DNA from: Echinococcus granulosus
Lineage: Eukaryota; Platyhelminthes; Cestoda; Cyclophyllidea; Taeniidae
Assembly: GCF_000524195.1 (NCBI RefSeq)
Contig: NW_020170402.1
Location: 308,441 to 372,440 of the forward strand
DNA: 64,000 bases
Reading direction: 5' to 3'
Part shown: positions 61,501-64,000 of the stretch, piece by piece
How positions within the stretch are numbered: the first letter of the stretch is position 1
How the letters are laid out: every line of letters starts with the position of its first letter
Notes under the pieces: model-generated
What the model was told of the DNA's origin: nothing
The model's database searches: none
Seen by the model: the letters and a program-made list of their open reading frames with translations, nothing else
Program-made: the position numbers and the translations under genes

Positions 61501-63227
61501 GACCTGCGGACTTAGTGATTATGACGTGTTCCGTTGATTTTGAAGGACCTACAATCCACGTCCTCTTTGCGAACGCACGTCCTACGTCTTGTTTTCACTC
61601 CTCTCCATCGTGTTGCCTTTTATTCTTGTCCAGTTCCAATAAAAGGTAACTGGTTTACTCACAATTTTTTGCAACATGGAGGGATATCGTGTCTTTAGGT
61701 CATGATCATGACCATAACTCGTCCTTTTCATGTCAATTTTTTAAGCGAATTTCTTATGGATGATGCAGATCTTGAGATCGAAATGGCTGTCAAAATTTGA
61801 TTCAGGCTCGATCTTCACAGAATTGGTTTTGGTGTAGTATCCAATCCTAGAAATCAAATGCAAGCTACTATTACCGTACAGAGGGGCTGTGAGATTACAT
61901 GGTCATACTTTCTGAGTACATTTAAGTTACATCATTTGATGAATAAACTGCTGATTCGAAGTCGGATCTTTTGCAGTTAATGACCTTATCTCAATCCTTA
62001 CCGTGACTACTGTGAGCTGTCGATTGAGTTTGTCAAAAAACAGATTTAAGTGTGTGAACAACCACTTTTTTAACTTCCAGGTAATCCTCGAAAAGGTAGG
62101 TTCCCTTCTCACAGAGTTTGCCATGAGTGATGTCTCCCTTTGTTTAGGTTGGGGTCAGTATGGTGATGTCTACGAGGCTCTCTGGAAGCGCTACAATTCT
62201 ATCGTTGCTGTCAAGACGCTGAAGGTGAGTAGGTTTTCCTCATTAACACCATTCATTACGGTATAGAAGAATTTCGAATGCAAATCATGCCAGTAATGCC
62301 CTCAATGCAGCACTCGGGTTACCTCTAAAAATGCTATTGGATATTCAGGTTTGAAAGAAGCCTTGTGAACGTTCGCAAGGGCTAAATGGCTAGTAGTAGA
62401 GTCGAATAGGGTGGTAGATGTCCATTATGCTTGCAAGGGGATCGAAGAGTCTGCATAGTTAAATTTGCGTCCTTCTTTTTGAGTGCTGATCATGCGCTCC
62501 CTGTCATCACCCCCCCAGTTCAGATGATACGAGCCCTCTTCTAATCTTCGGTGAACCTCCAAGACGAGACCTAGGGTGATATGATGGTTTAGCGTCAAGG
62601 AGAGAATGCCCTTTACTAATGTCGTGGATTTGCTTGGAATTCGTAAATATTATGTTCTGTTGGGTGAACTTCATTGAGTTGGGAAAAGGGAATCATTCTG
62701 GAAGCAGTGGTGGTTAAGATTAGACAATCTTCTACAAAGGGCACATTCTGTATATCGCGGGGAGTGTCATATCCTTAGGTCATAACCATTGATTACGGTG
62801 TTTATAGCAGTTCCCGACTGCTTAAACCTGACCTCGCTTCATAAATTGTGGCGGTGCAAAAAGGGAGTTGCCGAAAGTCGACTTATTGTTTTGAGACGGT
62901 ATAGGACTTATCGCATTACTTCCGTGCCCCAGTCATCCCTATACCTTTACATCGGCATGAATGAAGTGCAGCTGAATAGTGCTTCCTCGCCCTACCCTGC
63001 TTTTTGTTGTCATGGGAAGTTAAAAATAATTTAACACATACACATACGCGCAAATTTTAGTTTTTGCGTCACTCCCTTTGCTAACCAGCTAGCTAACCAG
63101 TTAACCGTCCAACACAGCCTCCCCTTTTCCCGCTTGTAGCAAGACGTGGACCTGAATCTGAATGACTTTCTTGCTGAGGCCTCAATTATGAAGAATCTCC
63201 AGCACAAGAACCTTGTTCGACTTCTCG
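49435..63227 (+). CDS. ABL: ABL-family non-receptor tyrosine kinase, N-terminal part
   Basis: Exons: about 49435-49561 (3' end uncertain), about 49598-49720, 51020-51450, 60219-60471, 62148-62224, 63140-63227; the gene runs off the right edge. Domains in order: N-terminus MGGSIGKP, like myristoylated ABL 1b (MGQQPGKV); SH3 with VLYDF and GWVPTSYL; SH2 with WYHGAVSRQAAEQLL and the phosphotyrosine Arg in YLVRESES; SH2 end TVVQLIRHHSQAADGLICPL; kinase start DDWEIDRSEIMML; P-loop GWGQYGDV; invariant Lys in VAVKTLK; alphaC Glu in DFLAEASIMKN. ABL kinases control actin and adhesion signalling. The W-E-x-x-R-x-x-I kinase entry and GxGQYG loop favour ABL over SRC. The ATP hinge, gatekeeper and catalytic loop lie outside the window. 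Confidence 0.92.
49598..49720 (+). CDS. ABL: ABL exon 2: start of SH3
   Basis: Encodes VKKQILPVTQNFETSGLVEQ, CIMIVLYDFSATLDSQLPVK with donor cgag|gtcagt. VLYDF is the ALYDF motif of SH3 domains. The upstream boundary depends on the unresolved first intron. Confidence 0.75.
49721..51019 (+). other. ABL intron inside the SH3 domain
   Basis: A T-rich 1.3-kb intron between gtcagt and caccccag. No repeat copy or exon was recognised. Confidence 0.7.
51020..51450 (+). CDS. ABL: ABL exon 3: SH3 end and most of SH2
   Basis: Encodes GEIVRLLSYSPAGDWSEVEA, a 20-plus residue loop insertion, GWVRGWVPTSYLTEHV, an Ala-rich linker, then AYPWYHGAVSRQAAEQLLRS, YLVRESESAPGQLSVTVRNL, RVYHYRISRDSCGW. Noticeably more GC-rich than the flanking introns. 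Confidence 0.93.
52070..52420 (+). repeat. Degenerate (ATTC/ATCC/ATCT)-type repeat, block 1
   Basis: Imprecise tetranucleotide array of cattcatt, ttcgt, tccat and tctgtt units on a pyrimidine-rich strand. No perfect tandem longer than a few units. Confidence 0.6.
52970..53370 (+). repeat. Degenerate (ATTC/ATCC/ATCT)-type repeat, block 2
   Basis: Dense tctatc, catcc, ttatttatc and attcatc units (for example atttatctatttatctgtct near 53195). It resembles block 1 and is probably one expanded and decayed microsatellite family. Confidence 0.65.
57293..57465 (+). repeat. Main dispersed repeat family, well-preserved core
   Basis: Good core example: cttccctgaagatgaaagaa, gacaatactcgggcgg, gtattgtcaacaaacagtag, ggcatggcccggaggccagg, ccgcccagtgaacgcacaat, tggcctgtcaccaaaacc. 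Confidence 0.7.
60219..60471 (+). CDS. ABL: ABL exon 4: SH2 end, SH2-kinase linker, kinase start
   Basis: Encodes YFITETHRFPTVVQLIRHHS, QAADGLICPLLYPAARRE, a Gly/Ser/Ala-rich linker, and FDDWEIDRSEIMMLNKL. Acceptor ttttcacag|tac, donor ctcg|gtgggt. Confidence 0.93.
60472..62147 (+). other. ABL intron before the P-loop
   Basis: A 1.7-kb intron ending tgtttag. No recognisable exon, RNA or main-family repeat. Confidence 0.65.
62148..62224 (+). CDS. ABL: ABL exon 5: glycine-rich loop and invariant lysine
   Basis: Encodes GWGQYGDVYEALWKRYNSIV then AVKTLK. Acceptor tgtttag|gt, donor aag|gtgagt. Aligns to GGGQYGEVYEGVWKKY, VAVKTLK of ABL. Confidence 0.94.
62225..63139 (+). other. ABL intron between P-loop and alphaC exons
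   Basis: A 0.9-kb intron between gtgagt and cttgtag; nothing recognised inside. Confidence 0.65.
63140..63227 (+). CDS. ABL: ABL exon 6: alphaC helix
   Basis: Encodes QDVDLNLNDFLAEASIMKNL then QHKNLVRLL. It contains the alphaC Glu that pairs with the invariant Lys. Donor ctcg|gtaagt; the next exon is outside the window. Confidence 0.92.
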
Positions 63228-64000
63228 GTAAGTCGGGGTTATCTCCTCTGAACCTTCTCCATCTGTGTTTTTAATTGACAAGGCTATTCCGATTGTCTCC
63301 TTGTTCCCATGACTTCAGTTTGGCAGCTGTATATGTGCGGCTTTAGATTGATCGCTTGGAAAGACGGATTTTTCTGTCGTTTATCCTTCGTTGTGAAGTA
63401 TCAGCTGCTAAAGCGGTTTTCCCTTTTGGCTCCTGGTCTTTACTTATCTTCCCGCACAAATAAATCTCCTTAATTGGTGTTTAGGGATTCCGATCACTTT
63501 TCACAATTTCTTTCAAAACTTGTCAAAATTTCAACTTCACTACCCTAACGCTTTATAGTGGAAAAGGGTGGTATGAAAATATCCGCGATTCAGCGTTCAT
63601 GGCCCTATTTTTATAACTACCCCTTAGAAAAGTAATTATCACGGCGATGTTTCATTTTCACTTCTCATGAATTTTTTTTTGATGTTCCATACTTTTGTGC
63701 ATTCACACCGGGTGGTCCAATTCAGGGCTTGACTTTTCACCCTTAAAATACTTCGAACAATATTTTGTTGCTTATGTGAGTAGAGTATGTGATGTCGATC
63801 ACATTTCATGCTTTTTGCATCTGCAGATAAACTTGAGACGCCTCGAGACTTCCCTGAAGATAAAAGAAGACATGATATCGGGGCAGAATACATAATGTTG
63901 GTTGTACAGTAGGGCTAGGGGCAAACTGGATTGGCCCGGAGACCAGACCACAATGTGGAGATATACTGGAGGAGACTTAATTTGCCCGATTTTAAATCTG
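63228..64000 (+). other. ABL intron, running off the window
   Basis: No exon seen before the right edge. It contains a main-family repeat core at 63835-63990. Confidence 0.6.
63835..63990 (+). repeat. Main dispersed repeat family, well-preserved core
   Basis: Blocks gagacttccctgaagataaa, agaagacatgatatcggggc, gttgtacagtagggctaggg, attggcccggagaccagacc, ggaggagacttaatttgccc. One of the clearest copies for building a consensus. Confidence 0.7.

Overview
The window is eukaryotic nuclear DNA. It holds five recognisable protein-coding genes, all split by introns, in a repeat-rich background. Introns fall into two size classes, tiny (36-76 bp) and kilobase-sized (up to about 8.8 kb). Together with the diverged but complete metazoan signalling proteins, this suggests a flatworm, perhaps a tapeworm with a large repeat-rich genome. 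That assignment is inference; no species-diagnostic sequence was recognised. I found no tRNA, rRNA, CRISPR array or bacterial-type operon.

Layout. (1) 2-530 (+): last four exons of a cyclophilin H-type peptidyl-prolyl isomerase (PPIH), whose N-terminus lies off the left edge. (2) 648-1775 (+): a complete three-exon TIPIN/Swi3 replication-fork protein, starting only 117 bp after the PPIH stop. (3) 1776-6670: intergenic, with dispersed repeats. (4) 6671-20388 (+): AMP-activated protein kinase beta subunit, seven exons and 368 aa. Introns 4 and 5 carry a nearly perfect 346-bp inverted repeat flanking exon 5. (5) 20389-28923: gene-free and dominated by copies of one dispersed repeat family, many head-to-tail. 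(6) 28924-46245 (-): class I PI3-kinase catalytic subunit (p110). Ten exons run from a partial adaptor-binding domain to the C-terminus, the 5'-most exon is not located, and there is an apparent 1-nt frameshift in the kinase domain. (7) 46246-49434: intergenic between divergent genes. (8) 49435-63227 (+): N-terminal part of an ABL-family tyrosine kinase, from a myristoylation-type N-terminus through SH3 and SH2 to the first part of the kinase domain. It continues past the right edge.

The genes do not form one pathway. PPIH (spliceosomal) and TIPIN (fork protection) may share a precursor RNA resolved by trans-splicing. AMPK-beta, PI3K and ABL are all kinase-signalling components. Exon joins were checked by hand for phase and family alignment. 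Every PI3K, AMPK-beta, PPIH and TIPIN junction is phase-consistent apart from the one frameshift. The first ABL intron remains ambiguous.
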